From Symsagittifera roscoffensis (taxonomy: Eukaryota > Xenacoelomorpha > Acoela > Convolutidae), in assembly GCF_963678635.1 (NCBI RefSeq), contig NC_087067.1, forward strand, positions 30,974,401 to 31,038,400: a stretch of 64,000 nucleotides of DNA, in the 5' to 3' direction. How positions within the stretch are numbered: the stretch's first letter is position 1; each line of letters starts with the position of its first letter. The notes beneath the pieces are model-generated. The model had not been told where the DNA came from. It ran no database searches and saw nothing but the letters and a program-made list of their open reading frames with translations. Of this stretch, positions 34,861 to 46,560 are shown piece after piece. The position numbers and the translations under genes were made by a program.

Positions 34861-36235
34861 GGGATCATTGGGTATAGATTATACCTAATGATCCCTATGT
34901 AAATATTTATACCTAATGATCCCTATGTAAAATATTTATACCTAATGATCCCTATGTAAAATATTTATACCTAATGATCCCTATGTAAAAATTTTTCCAA
35001 AAAATTTTTTCATCCAAAAATTTCCAAGAGAAAAATTTTTTTTCAAATTTTTTTTTTTTCAAAATTTTTTTCAATTTTTTTTTCAAATTTTTTTTCAAAC
35101 TTTTTTTCAAATTTTTTTTCAATTTTTTTTTTCAAATTTTTTTTTCATATTTTTTTTCAGTTTTTTTTCAATTTTTTTTTTTCAAATTTCTTGACTTAAT
35201 GATCCCTATATAAAATATTTATACCTAATGATCCCTATGTAAAAAAAATTATACCTAATGATCCCTATGTAAAATTTTTATACCTAATGATCCCTATGTA
35301 ATATTTTTATACCTAATGATCCCTATGTAAAAAATTTATATCTAATGATCCCTATGTAAAATATTTATACCTAATGATCCCTATGTAAAATATTTATGCC
35401 TAATGATCCCTATGTAAAAAAATTATACCTAATGATCCCTCTGTAAAATTTTTATACCTGATGATCCCTATGTAAAATTTTTATACCTAATGATCCCTAT
35501 GTAAAAAATTTATACCTAATGATCCCTATGTAAAATTTTTATACCTAATGATCCCTATGTAAAATATTTTTTACCTAATGATCCCTATGTAAAAAAAATA
35601 TACCTAATGATCCCTATGTAAAATTTTTATACCTAATGATCCCTATGTAAAATAATTATACCTAATGATCCCTATGTAAATATTTATACCTAATGATCCC
35701 TATGTAAAATTTTTATACCTAATGATCCCTATGTAAAAAATTTATACCTAATGATCCCTATGTAAAAAATTTATACCTAATGATCCCTATGTATAATTTT
35801 TATAGCTAATGATCCCTATGTAAATAATTATACCTAATGATCCCTATGTAAAATACTTATACCTAATGATCCCTATGTAAAATTTTCATACCTAATGATC
35901 CCTATGTAAATATTTATACCTAATGATCCCTATGTAAAATTTTTATACCTAATGATCCCTATATAAAAAATTTATACCTAATGGTTCCTATGAACAGTAT
36001 TTATAATCATTTACCCAATGTTTAATTTTCATAGCTTAACCAAATATTTTCATATCACGTATAACCAATGATCTCTATGTTTAATCAATGATCCCTATGT
36101 ACATCTAAAGATCCCTAGTTGAAGTTTATGACCATTTGGTGTAACTAATGGTCCCTATGCGTAAATAATCGCTCATTTATTTAACCACTAATCCCTAAGT
36201 ATAACTAATGATCCAAAAATATACAAATTGATCCT
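34861..36235 (+). repeat. 28-30 bp tandem array (CCTAATGATCCCTATG core)
   Basis: Roughly three dozen units of CCTAATGATCCCTATGTAAA plus an A/T-rich 8-10 bases. Units are regular from 34880 to about 35980, apart from a block of A/T homopolymer runs at 34990-35200, and degenerate thereafter. The first unit is preceded by its own inverted copy (GGGATCATTGGGTATA at 34861-34876). Noncoding. Confidence 0.9.
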
Positions 36236-36254
36236 CCCTAAGTAACATATGATC

Positions 36255-36421
36255 CCATATTAAAAGGAGAGAGAATTAGATCAGGGATAGAGACAAAGAA
36301 GATAGAGAGAGAGAGGGAGAGAGAGAGGAACAGAGACGGAGAGAGAAAGAAAGAAGAGAGAAAGAGAAAAAAAGAGAGAGAGAAAGCAAGAAAGAGAGAT
36401 AGAGAGAGAGAGAGAGAGAGA
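36255..36421 (+). repeat. GA-rich purine tract at the gap edge
   Basis: GAGAGA runs with occasional A or G insertions continue up to the N gap. The minus-strand ORF crossing the gap is an artefact of this tract and of the Ns. Confidence 0.9.
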
Positions 36422-36621
36422 NNNNNNNNNNNNNNNNNNNNNNNNNNNNNNNNNNNNNNNNNNNNNNNNNNNNNNNNNNNNNNNNNNNNNNNNNNNNNNN
36501 NNNNNNNNNNNNNNNNNNNNNNNNNNNNNNNNNNNNNNNNNNNNNNNNNNNNNNNNNNNNNNNNNNNNNNNNNNNNNNNNNNNNNNNNNNNNNNNNNNNN
36601 NNNNNNNNNNNNNNNNNNNNN
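36422..36621. other. assembly gap (200 N)
   Basis: Exactly 200 N bases. The round length suggests a scaffold gap of unknown true size, reached where the GA simple repeat probably blocked assembly. Confidence 0.99.
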
Positions 36622-37107
36622 GAATTGATTTGAAAAATGCACTCGCCTTTTGCGTGCTAAATAAAGAAGACGACAGATCATTAAGCCAACAAGACTATTA
36701 GACGACACAAAAGCGTTATTACATTAAAATTTATGGGCTGTAATTTGCGTTAAAATCCCACTCAGACAAAATTAGCAAAACTCAAACCACTATGATTTTA
36801 CGAAAACTTGGTGTAGGTAAAGTATAAAACCAAAACTGTCGGAAGAAAAAACCAGACCGTGCACAAATATTCCGCCACTTTCTTGTCGTGACACAAAAGA
36901 TTTTGCCACTCTCTTTTTGTCACCCCAGCAATGATCGCTGAATGATGGGCAAATACCACTGAAAAATGCAAGCTGCAAATACATATTTTTTTCGTATTTC
37001 GGGTCTTTTTTCGTATTCCGCCCAAATTTAAATAATTCAATAATTAAATGTTGAGAGCAAAACACTGATTGCACTGCCTTCTTAGTTTGATGTTTGATTA
37101 ATACTAC

Positions 37108-37197
37108 CTGCTTCGTTTCATTTCTTACACGGCCGAGTTTTGTGCAGATATGAAGGTGGTCGTTTTTTTCCTTGAACTGCTTTTTCTGGTCTGCCAT
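37108..37197 (-). CDS. candidate first coding exon (30 codons), function unknown
   Basis: An ATG in a good context (AAAAATGGCA) opens MADQKKQFKEKNDHLHICTK and reaches NETKQ|GTAGTA, a good donor after a whole codon; an alternative donor CGT|GTAAGA lies 21 bases upstream. Composition is less A/T-rich than the flanks. The frame's continuation past the donor runs into a decayed R1 repeat (36800-36960), so it is not coding there. No matching downstream exon was identified, possibly because of the nearby gap. Confidence 0.3.
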
Positions 37198-37559
37198 TTT
37201 TTCTGCGTGCGTTTTCTTCTGGTATGCGCCTTATTTGAGAAATAAACTTAAATAATCAACCAAACGTTTTGTAATTTCGTCAATTCGGCTAATTTTAATA
37301 AAATCGTGAACAATAAAATTTGAGACGGTTCTAATTCTTAAGTGGCCAGTTACAGCCAAGCAGAGTGAAGCAAAATAGTGTCAGTCCAAGATTTCTAAAA
37401 TGATTTTTGGGTAAAATAAGTACAAAAAGCGTCTTTCTATTCCAAATAATCAGTTTTCGTTCCGTATTTTGATGTAAAGAAATTAAAGTGACTGTAGAAA
37501 GTAAGCATGCTTTTCGCTAGGAACTAGTTATTTGCCGCAGCTAAATTATTATCATTATT

Positions 37560-38830
37560 GTGCTGACCGTTGCTCCACGCAAAGTCAAGTAGCACAAACA
37601 ATGATTGGACTGGGTTGAATACTATATCGTATTTAAGCCCTTTCAGTCGTAATTCAAACAACATTATAAAAGTTTCAAAAAGTTGTCCCAATGTCGAGAA
37701 AAACCGGTTTGAAATTTTTTTTGTCCTAATTCGAGCAAATAAAGCAAGCGAGCAGAATTACAAGCCGAAATATGCCTAATTTAAGAACCAAAACTTAAAT
37801 TTAAGCGAGTAGAACTAGTTTTTGGACCTTTTAACTTCATTTTGGGAACCAAAAACTTCAAAAACTTCAACAAAATTCTGCAAAATTTTAAGAAATTTTT
37901 AAAAAATATTACTTTTTAGTTTTCTAGCCAATTTTTTAGAATTATTGCTAAAATGACAATCTAATATGCCTAAATTATATCTTTACGTCAGATCCTTCAT
38001 CATACCAAGTAGAAAAACTATAATAAATTGGAAAAAAAATTCTAAACCGTAGTTATCTAAATACTATGGTCGGACCATTCTGTACTACTTGCACAATAAC
38101 CGGCTACCATTGTTTTCTTATTGAAACTAGAATGTTTGGTTAGTTATTGAAGATGCGTCAATCAATCAAATCAATTTATCGTCAAATTAGTTTTTTAGTT
38201 TTTCTAGTCATTTTTCTGTCCAATTTGCCTATATTACAATGATTTTCTAATATGTCTAAATTACATCTTTACGTCAGATCCTTCATCATACCAAGTAGAA
38301 AAAAACAACAATAAATTAAAACATTTTAAACCGTAGTTATTTGAAGACTATGGTGGGATCATTCTGTGCTACTTGTACAATAACCGACTATCCTTGTTTT
38401 CTTAGTGAAACTAGTTTATTTGGTTAGTAATTGAAAATGCGTCAATTTATCAAATCATATTATCTTCATATCATTTTTTCAGTTTTTCTAGTCATAATTT
38501 TGCAAAAAAATTTTCCAATTAGCCTATATTACTATGACTGTCTGATATGCCTAATTTACGTTTTTACGTCAAATACTTTTTACTATGACTGTCTGATATG
38601 CCTAATTTTTGTTTTTACGTCAGATACTTTTATCACACAAGCAGAAAAACTGCACTAAATTGGAAACAAACATTTTCTATTCCGTAGTTTTCTGAAAACT
38701 ATGGTCGGAACAGTCTGAGCTACTTGCACAGTAACCGGCTATCCTTGTTTTCTTATTGAAACTAGTTTATTTCGTTAGTTATTGAAGTTGCGTCAATTTA
38801 TCAAATCAATTTGTCGTCATATTATTTAAC
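37560..38830 (+). repeat. dispersed repeat family R2, longest copy with internal triplication
   Basis: It starts with CAAGTAGCACAAACAATGAT, TGGACTGGGTTGAATACTAT and CCCTTTCAGTCGTAATT. The terminal segment (CTACTTGCACAATAACCGGC ... TTTCTTATTGAAACTAG ... GCGTCAAT) then occurs three times, at about 38080, 38365 and 38715, spaced 286 and 348 bases. Noncoding. Confidence 0.6.
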
Positions 38831-39229
38831 CTGATGAGCAGATACCTTATACCATTTTTTTTGTTTGTTTTCAACCTAGATTGTTAACGGTTGTTTCTCA
38901 TAACGCAGGTGCGCTAAACAGCAGGTGTGCTAAAATTGATTTTAGTTAAGAATCTGACCTAAGTTTTAAAGTGGTCAAAACCCAATAATTGAATTGAAGA
39001 CTGCGCACAAAGCTACCAATTTTAAATTAATCTAATGTCAGATTAAAAAAAAAAACAGGCTAAAAATTTTTTTTCTTTTCAATTTTTTCAAAAGTGACTG
39101 GGAGCCGGCAATCTTTGAGCAGACATCAATTGATCCGAAAAAAAAACATTTTGGTAAAAAAGGGGGGTTATCACACTGAAACTACAATGACAACACTTGC
39201 AACAACAACAAACATGCTTGCAACATTAT
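38831..39229. other. noncoding stretch, nothing recognised
   Basis: It holds A-rich runs and a short ACAACAACAA-type segment near 39190-39215. No gene or named repeat is supported. Confidence 0.3.
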
Positions 39230-39400
39230 AAGTGATGCGGCAACTAAGCCGACAAAATTTGAGCAGAGACAAAATCCGACCTTCCAATTTCTAACGAAAA
39301 AAAAACTAATTATATACAAACAAGGTTGCACCGAGACTCGAATCCAAGACCATAGGGAACGAAGGCGGCCTTGTTTTTTCTATGCCAACGAGCCCGGAAC
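39230..39400 (-). mobile_element. tRNA-derived SINE, copy 1
   Basis: On the minus strand the head (39397 to about 39322) has an A-box-like TTGGCATAGA and a good B-box, GGATTCGAGTC. A body with TTTTGTCGGCTTAGTTGCC follows, near 39240-39260. Two more copies share head and body in the same order (42695-42877 and 52885-53045). Internal Pol III promoter boxes followed by an unrelated body are the hallmark of SINEs. Confidence 0.6.
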
Positions 39401-40166
39401 TTGTTAATTTTCAATAATTAACAAGTAAGAAAATCAAGTAAAATTTGTAAGAAACTTTGTTTACGAGAAAAAAACTCTCGTTCTCGATTATAAGACACTT
39501 GCTCGCGCATATGTTAACAATTGAAAAAAAAAACAGACAATTGGAAGATGGACGAAAAATGGAAAAATCAATTTTTCATCGAAACAGTTTTCAATGAAAA
39601 AAAGTTTATCATCTAAAAGATCCTTAAACTTCAAGTATTAATTATGATTAAAATTACCAAAAAGCTAAGCCAATGGGCAAAACCTGAATCCATAAGTATT
39701 AATTATGACTAAATTTACCAAAAAAAATTAAGCCAATGTGCAAAACCTGAATCCATAACATCATTGTCCTGCTAATAAAACTAAAAAACATCTTTTTTAG
39801 AAACCATAAGTCAATCACTTTTGCTCTTTGCTATTGAACAGCGAAATTTGTCTTTTAATTAGTACTGGTAAGATTGGTAAGAGTTTTAAAGAAAGATTAA
39901 AATTCTCGTCTATCTCTTCGAATAAAAGAGCTAATTCATGGTAAAAAGGTGATTAAAAGGAAATGCCATGAATTTGCCAGTTAGTTTTCGGATTGTTTCA
40001 ATTAATCAATCAAAAATAGCGTTAAACTATTAGAATCAAGCATTTTTTTGCTGTTTTTAAAAACAAGTTCAGTTGCAATTCGACAGTAAAAACCAAGGGC
40101 ACTTCTTAAGCAGAAAAATTACTCTGACGCAAATAACATCAACAAAAATGAATCAACGTCGGGTAA
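39401..40166. other. noncoding stretch with a short tandem duplication
   Basis: Around 39635-39760 a ~65-base block (AAGTATTAATTATGA, TTACCAAAAA, AAGCCAATG, GCAAAACCTGAATCCATAA) occurs twice in tandem. Nothing else is recognised. Confidence 0.4.
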
Positions 40167-40960
40167 CCCGGGTTGACCTCAATAGAAAAAAAATGATAAT
40201 CATACAATTCCATAAACTAAGTCTATGAAAAAATGCTAATCGTACAAAATTCATACTGTTTGCTAAAATGGTGTCATCGAACTTTCATAGGAATTTTTCT
40301 TGTTTTGCCATAAAATTCAGTGTATCGTACTAAATAAAAAAGAAAAATTATTTGTCAAAACAAGCTAATCAAACAATTTCCATATATGGAAATTGTATGA
40401 CTAGCTTTTTTTGATGGGGAGAACAACGAAATTTTTCCAAGTATCTTTGAAATTGCCTCACAATTTTTTTTGTTTTTTATTTTCAACCGCAAATCGAGTT
40501 TTTTACTCAAACAAACTTTTCCAAAAGTTTTTTTTATGAATTACAAATTTGATTTTTTGCGTAGTCCTGGATTCACTGATAATAGATTTTTTCTATTAAC
40601 AACTTTTTTCAAAAACGCTGAATTTTGTATGCCTTGATCTGTGTCTGATATTTTAACATTCAAATTTAAAAAATAGTGATCATTGAAAATTTTTGCCAAA
40701 ATTTAAAAGTTTGTTATTTTCCTTATATCATTAGTAAAACATCTCTAAATCAATTCAGGTTGTTTTCTATGCATTGTAAATGCAAGACCTTCCAACCTAT
40801 GGTGGCTCCAGTTTTGAATAAACCAAGGTCTACGTCACTAGCGTTCGGTTACGAAAACAACCCAAAAATTTTTTGGGGCAAGGAAAAATATTTATCATTT
40901 AGTTTTCATATATGGAAAAATGCTTGCCATAGAGACTTCATACAATTTTCAGTACGTATA
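40167..40960 (-). mobile_element. TIR element family R3, copy B (inverted relative to copy A)
   Basis: Its end CCCGGGTTGACC at 40167-40178 is followed by AATCATACAATTCCATA. Internal blocks GTAGTCCTGGATT, TTTTGTATGCCTTGATC and GTTCGGTTACG are the reverse complements of blocks in copy A, in the inverse order. The distal end beyond about 40960 is unclear, though TTGTATGATAA motifs continue to about 41045. It lies immediately upstream of the gene at 41198. Confidence 0.5.
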
Positions 40961-41197
40961 GAATTGTATGGTAAGAAGTATGGTAAGATCTAATTGTATG
41001 ATAAAAAAGGAAATTGTATGATAATGAAATTGTATGATAAAAAATTTGTCATTATGGCGACAAAAGTGAAAAGTCATTTGCAAAATCATTTATTCCGTCA
41101 GCCATGGAGGTCAAGAAAAAGGAAATGTAAAACATGCGACCAGCTGGATAATAAATTTGATAGACGGTTATATTTAAACTATTACTGCATGTGAGCA

Positions 41198-42126
41198 ATG
41201 TCATCATGGGCGCTACCTAAAATAAAGTCTCAAAAACTGCCACAAATTAAGAAGAAACCCAACGTATCACGTGACTTCTACCCGAATAACCTGTATAAAG
41301 TGATAGCAGACTTCCAGCAGAAACATCAAAGGTGTAAAGATCTAGACCTCCTTTTAAACGAGAACTTCTCCGAGCCGAGTGAGCTGATTACGGCAGCGCT
41401 TCAGTCACATGATTTCACAGGTCGAGATGTGTTCGGATCAAGTCGCAAAGAGACGTTCGACTCGCCGAACAGCGACGAAGAAGAAGCAAACAGAAGCTGG
41501 TCGCATAATGAAAGGTAGTTTCTCTTGAGGTTTTGTTTCATTTTGAAAAAAAAACCTGTATTTTTCCACATAAATGGTTTCCATTCTAACATACCATATC
41601 GTATACTACCAAACCATATCTATTAGTTCATTTTATTGCAACATTTATTCATTATGGCTTTCAAATGTGCCATTCACTGGATCAAAAACAATCATGCATT
41701 CTTGCCTTTGAGCTTTTGAAAATCTCGATTTGAACTTTTGAAATTGTAATAATCTAGCAAATGATCTTAATGAAAATATGAAAAAAGTTTGTAATCAGGT
41801 GTCCTACCCACGGCCAATTCAGCCATCAGAGCAACAGTGTGAGAAAACTGCACTACGCCTTGGAGCCATTTCCCCGTCTGGCGGCACAGACTGTGAGATG
41901 CAAAGCGTGTTGCGAGAGACTCCTGCCTCCCAACAGTGTCAATGTGAGCACTTCATCTATGAGCAGTAGTGGATTTGGAAGCAACAATTCCTCCATGGAA
42001 AAACTGGGCCCCAAGAATAAAGAATCAGATGCTGAGAGGAAGTTCACAAGGCGCAGTTATAAGGTGAATAAGCTTAAGCAACACGACAAAAAAGCTTCGA
42101 TCGTCTTTAACGTTCATCAGTTTTGA
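41198..42126 (+). CDS. two-exon protein of unknown function (214 aa model)
   Basis: Exon 1 is 41198-41514 and exon 2 is 41799-42126. The ATG follows an in-frame TGA by one codon. Exon 1 ends GAAAG|GTAGTT after two bases of a codon; exon 2 starts after TTGTAATCAG with one base, giving a continuous 214-residue frame. Exon sequence is visibly more balanced in base composition than the intron. The N-terminus is basic (LPKIKSQKLPQIKKKP), followed by a helical stretch (LYKVIADFQQKHQRCKDLDL), an acidic SPNSDEEEANRSW segment and a CKACC cluster. A Ser/Asn-rich linker (STSSMSSSGFGSNNSS) and a basic tail (RKFTRRSYKVNKLKQHDKK) complete it. No membrane segment or signal peptide. I do not recognise the family. 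A 46-codon ORF (MATKVKSHLQ...) ends just upstream and could be a uORF. Confidence 0.65.
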
Positions 42127-42694
42127 ACTTCTATCAAATCTTGAAGGTGGAACCTGTTGAAGTTACGATCAAAATTGAACATTATTAGAAACAGAGGTTA
42201 AGCGGAGCTTGGCACCACTTGCAATACAACTCAAGCATAGCATTGCAAGGTAATGATTAAAAATTAAGACGCAAAAAAAAACCAAGTAAAAATAGTACAA
42301 TACTTCAATTTCAGAGCAAACAGTCGAGAAACACGACAACTAGCATCAACTTTTTAGTGTTTACCGATTTGACAATAAGTGGGTAGATCGCATTGAACCA
42401 AAAATAAGAAAAATGCCATATCAAGAACATAGAAAGTCTTTGAGTGATGAAATTTTAATACTTTGAACCTTTGCAAAACTGACCTGAAATACTTTCCAAA
42501 ATTTAAGTCAATTTTTGCCTCTCAGAGATACAAAATTAGTTTAATCCGATAAAAGACAAGCTGAAAGTATTCAGGTCGAAGATAGCTTTTAACCAAAAAA
42601 ATAAATACGAAGTCAGGGCTCCAAAAGTTAAAAATAACATGAATAAACCAAGAAAAGCATACAAGAAAAATTGAATAAAACACAATAAATATTT
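42127..42694. other. 3' flank of the 41198-42126 gene, nothing recognised
   Basis: AT-rich sequence without a supported gene; the minus-strand ORFs toward its right end overlap the SINE body. Confidence 0.3.
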
Positions 42695-42877
42695 GTGATT
42701 TGGCAACTAAGCGGCAAAAAAGACGCAAGCAAATGAGAGAAGAAGATCCTACAAAAAAAATTTTCCCAGAAAAAATCAGTTTCTTTCTTTCTGTAAAAAA
42801 CAAGGTTCGGCCGGGACACTAACCCCAAACTATAGGGTGTATTGCGTTGCCTCTATATCTTGAAAGACGGAGCCGGA
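42695..42877 (-). mobile_element. tRNA-derived SINE, copy 2
   Basis: On the minus strand it matches SINE copy 1: CCGGCTCCGT, CACCCTATAGTTTGG, GTCCCGGCCGAACCTTGTTT, then a body with GCCGCTTAGTTGCCAAATCAC. Its B-box is degenerate (GGGTTAGTGTC), so it is older or less constrained than copy 1. Confidence 0.55.
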
Positions 42878-43098
42878 AGTCAGGGACCAGTAATAAAGTA
42901 AATTCAACCTCTTCCAGATTTCTAAGAAAGATGATTTTATGGAAACAAAAAAACGTTCCCGATTACAAGACACTTGCGCTCGCAAGTATAAACATTTTTC
43001 AGTTAGATTTTTTTAAAAAGCAAGATACTACAGCATCCTTTAAAGTTTTTTTTTCTCGAACGGTTTTGGAAATCACTGCAGACATGTTTGAGCTGTTT

Positions 43099-43933
43099 CC
43101 CGCACCGAGCGCCCATCGATTCTAACTGATTATAATGGATTCACGAGACAAAAACAATCCATTATAATCCATTACAGATGTAAAATTTGGACCACGAAAT
43201 CAATTATTTTGCCATTATAATCGATTATTTAAAAAATAATAATAATCCATTATAATCAATTATAATCCATTTTTTCAGAATTAAATTGGATTGTTTTTGC
43301 AGAAATTTTGCAAAACTTATGCCATGTCTTTTACTAAATGCCATGTCTCAACGTCCCCCCTCAAGTTTTTCAACCTCCTCGCCAACTTAAGAGAGGGAGG
43401 GTAAACTGGGGGGGGGGGGGACTGGAAGGAGGGGGTGGCAATTATTAACACCCTTCCCCCAAAGTCTACGAATAAATAAATCCTTCATGTTCAAACATAA
43501 GGGGGGCGAATGGCGGTTTTGGTTTTGGTTAACTGACAGGAAGGGAGGGAGGGGTTGCAAACTGAGGGGGGTAAAGGGGGGATAAGGTAAGGGGGGTAAG
43601 GTAAGGAGGGGGTGGGGTAAGCTGAGATGAATTGAAAAAGCAGAGACAAAAAAATACTTTTAATGTGAAATGTAACATTTTACGAAACGTAATACGTAGC
43701 AACTGCACTAAACTAGATAATTTTCAAAAATTTGTAAATTTCAAGATTAACCTCTCAAAAAAATCCATTTTAATTGATTATAATTAATTATTATAATGGA
43801 TTATTTTGGTATAAGAAATATTAGTATTTTATCCTTTTTTAATGGATTATAATCAATTATTTAGTAATTTTACTAGAAACTGACCACATAATGACAATAT
43901 AATTGATTATGATTCATGGGCGCTCGGTGCGGG
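43099..43933. mobile_element. 835-bp element with perfect 18-bp GC-rich TIRs
   Basis: The left terminus CCCGCACCGAGCGCCCAT (43099-43116) is the exact reverse complement of 43916-43933. Both subterminal regions, and the interior near 43760-43860, contain many copies of ATTATAATCCATT or its complement. The centre has G-rich runs. No transposase is visible, so it is a non-autonomous DNA transposon. A clear target duplication was not established. Confidence 0.65.
43380..43620 (+). repeat. G-rich tract inside the 835-bp TIR element
   Basis: It contains several runs of three to thirteen G bases (for example near 43409-43421 and 43560-43620, GGGGGGTAAGGTAAGG). This spacing could support G-quadruplexes on the plus strand. 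Confidence 0.6.
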
Positions 43934-45043
43934 TTCTTTTTCTAGCAATGTGTGTAGCGTCGCTATGATGTTCTATCAAAACCGTTTTAGCCATAACAAA
44001 TTTTAAGACCTTCAATTTCGGCTGACTGACTATTTACGGCTGATCAAAAAAATTAGTCAATACTGGCGCCTAAGAAACTGAGGTGGGAGCGCGCGTAGTT
44101 TTGACCTATTTTTCTGTTTGCATGCGGCGCAGAAAAGAAGTAAAAATAGTGTTTTCATAGTGATTTGGGGGGAGCTTGAAAAAAAAAACAATTAACATGA
44201 AAGAGATCCGAACTTGAAGGAAATTCTGATTTCATGGTTCCAGCAGCCGCGCAATGCTTTCATAATAATTCACAAAGTTTTATTCAAATGTATCTAATTC
44301 TTTATGAAAGTGGTGTGATGAGAACAATTGTTTTCCTTGAGAACTAATTTATTCGTGCATACTTTTTTCGCGGTTTGACAAAGGGTGCACTTTGAAGGTC
44401 GCAATAATTTATTGGCATGGAGATTAAATCTCACTCTGTTACTTTTCTTGAAATCCCAGCGCGATAAGGTCTGAAATTCAACAAAACATTAAGGTAAAAT
44501 ATATTGTTCTGTAAATTATGAAAAGTGAAACAATATCACAACCATTTTATGCGCAGAGCTTCTCAGAACACTACAAAAATTAAATAATTAATTTCGGTCT
44601 CAACTCAACCAATGATCAATTGTCTTTGTCTTCGGCATTGCCAAAAAAATAATTCCTTCCTTCGTTTCTCTGAACCAAAATTTTGAGCTAAATTCTAAAA
44701 AATTGCTAGATTTAGTCAAAATAAAACATGCGCTTAACAAGCTCTGAATACTATGATTAAATGAGGCAGCATTCGCTAAAAAATTAGTATGTTACAAAAA
44801 CTCCATGAAAAAATTTCACGACAGGCCACTCCTTTCCTTCTCTCTCATCTGCCGAGCTGAAAATTGCAATTATGATTTAACCACTGGGTAGCAATGTAGT
44901 TAAAAGCAATGTAATTAAATTAGGTTATAGTTGATTTCATTTCAATTGTTTTTGAACATAGGCGCTACGCGCAATACACCGAAGGCATAGAAACTGAAGC
45001 AAAAACCAAACAACTTGAACAACTAATAATTGAAGAATAACAG
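43934..45043. other. noncoding stretch, nothing recognised
   Basis: AT-rich, with short ORFs only; no repeat family was matched by eye. Confidence 0.3.
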
Positions 45044-45900
45044 TTCTAGAACTAAAAATCGTACTAATACATGTATACACCAAAATTTTGCTATATCGAG
45101 AAAGAGCCTGAAATAGCAGTTCTAGAACTAAAAATCGTACTAACACATGTATAGGTTAAATTTTTGATATATCAACGAAGATCATAAAATAACACTTCTA
45201 GAACTAAAAATCGTACTAACACATGTATACACCAAAATTTTACTATATTGACAAAGAGCCTGAAATAACAGTTCGTGAGCTAAAAATCGTACGAACACAT
45301 GTATACACCAAAATTTTGCTATATTGGCAAAGATCATGAAATAACAGTTCGAGAGCTAAAAATCGTACTAACACATGTATACGTCAAATTTTTGCTATAT
45401 TGACAAAGATCATGGAATAACAGTTCTAGAGCTAAAAATCGTACTAACACATGTATACACCAAAATTTTGCTATATTGACAAAGATCATGGAATAACAGT
45501 TCGAGAACTAAAAATGGTACTAACACATGTATACAATAAAATTTTGATATATTGACAAAGATCATGAAATAACAGTTCGAGAACTAAAAATCGTAATAAC
45601 ACATGTATACACTAAAATTTTGATATATTGACATAGATCATAAAATAACAGTTCGAGAACTAAAAATGGTACTAACACATGTATACGCTAAAATATTGCT
45701 ATATTGACGAAGAGCCTGAAATAACAATTCTAGAGCTAAAATCGTACTAACACATGTATACACCAATATTTTGCTATATCGACAAAGAGCCTGAATAAAC
45801 GTTGTAGAACTAAAAATCTTACTAACACATATATACACCAAAATTTTGCTATATTGACAAAGAACCTGAAATATTGACAAAGGACCTGAAATAACAATCG
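45044..45900 (+). repeat. 76-bp tandem array, about 11 copies
   Basis: The ACACATGTATAC landmark recurs at 45071, 45147, 45223, 45299, 45375, 45451, 45527, 45603, 45679, 45754 and 45829, so the period is 76 (75 in the last two). Each unit has AACAGTTCTAGAACTAAAAA and AAAATTTTGCTATATTGAC. The GTTCTAGAAC core is a perfect palindrome in several units. Minus-strand open frames arise from the repeat. Confidence 0.9.
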
Positions 45901-46222
45901 ACATAAATAAATAAATACATACATAAATAAATAAAAAAAATAAATAAATAAACGCAAAACTGAAATGTACAAATAATTAAATTAACATGAAAAAATATAT
46001 ATCTCATGAACAAATAACCAAACAAACAGACCCATAATATAAATAAATGAAAGTAAATGAATTAAATAAATACACATACATAAATAATAAAAGCAAAACT
46101 AAATGCAAGAAAGAATAATTAAATAAAGAAATAAATATCAACAAATAAACAAAACACACCTGATAAATAAATAAGCAATAAAAAAATAAATCAATACATA
46201 AATAAATACATAAATAAATACA

Positions 46223-46253
<31 letters not shown>

Positions 46254-46560
46254 AAGCAAAAGTGAAATGTACAAATAATTAAATAGACATGAAAAAATAT
46301 ATATGAACAAATAACCAAACAAACAGACCCATAATATAAATAAATGAAAATAAATAAATTAAATAAATACACACGCAGAAATAATAAAAGCAAAACTAAA
46401 TGAAAGAAAGAATAATTAAATAAATAAACAAAACACGTGATAAAAATAAACAAAAATAAATATGTACATACATAAATTATAAATAAAAATAAGCAAACTA
46501 AACATAATTAAATAAATAGAAGAACAGATAATTAAATAAATAAAGATGAACAAATAAAGA
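45901..46560 (+). repeat. AAATA-rich simple-sequence tract with an internal ~300-bp duplication
   Basis: It is dominated by AAATAAATAC-like units. A segment with CTGAAATGTACAAATAATTA, ACCAAACAAACAGACCCATA and AGCAAAACTAAATG occurs at about 45955-46140 and again at 46262-46430. Open frames on the minus strand are simple-repeat artefacts. Confidence 0.85.

Noticed and set aside
36790-37040. ORF with hydrophobic C-terminus as exon 2 of the 37108-37197 candidate
   Set aside because: The DNA matches the R1 core (GACAAGAAAGTGGCGGAATA, TTTGTGCACGGTCTGG), and its start phase does not fit the candidate first exon.
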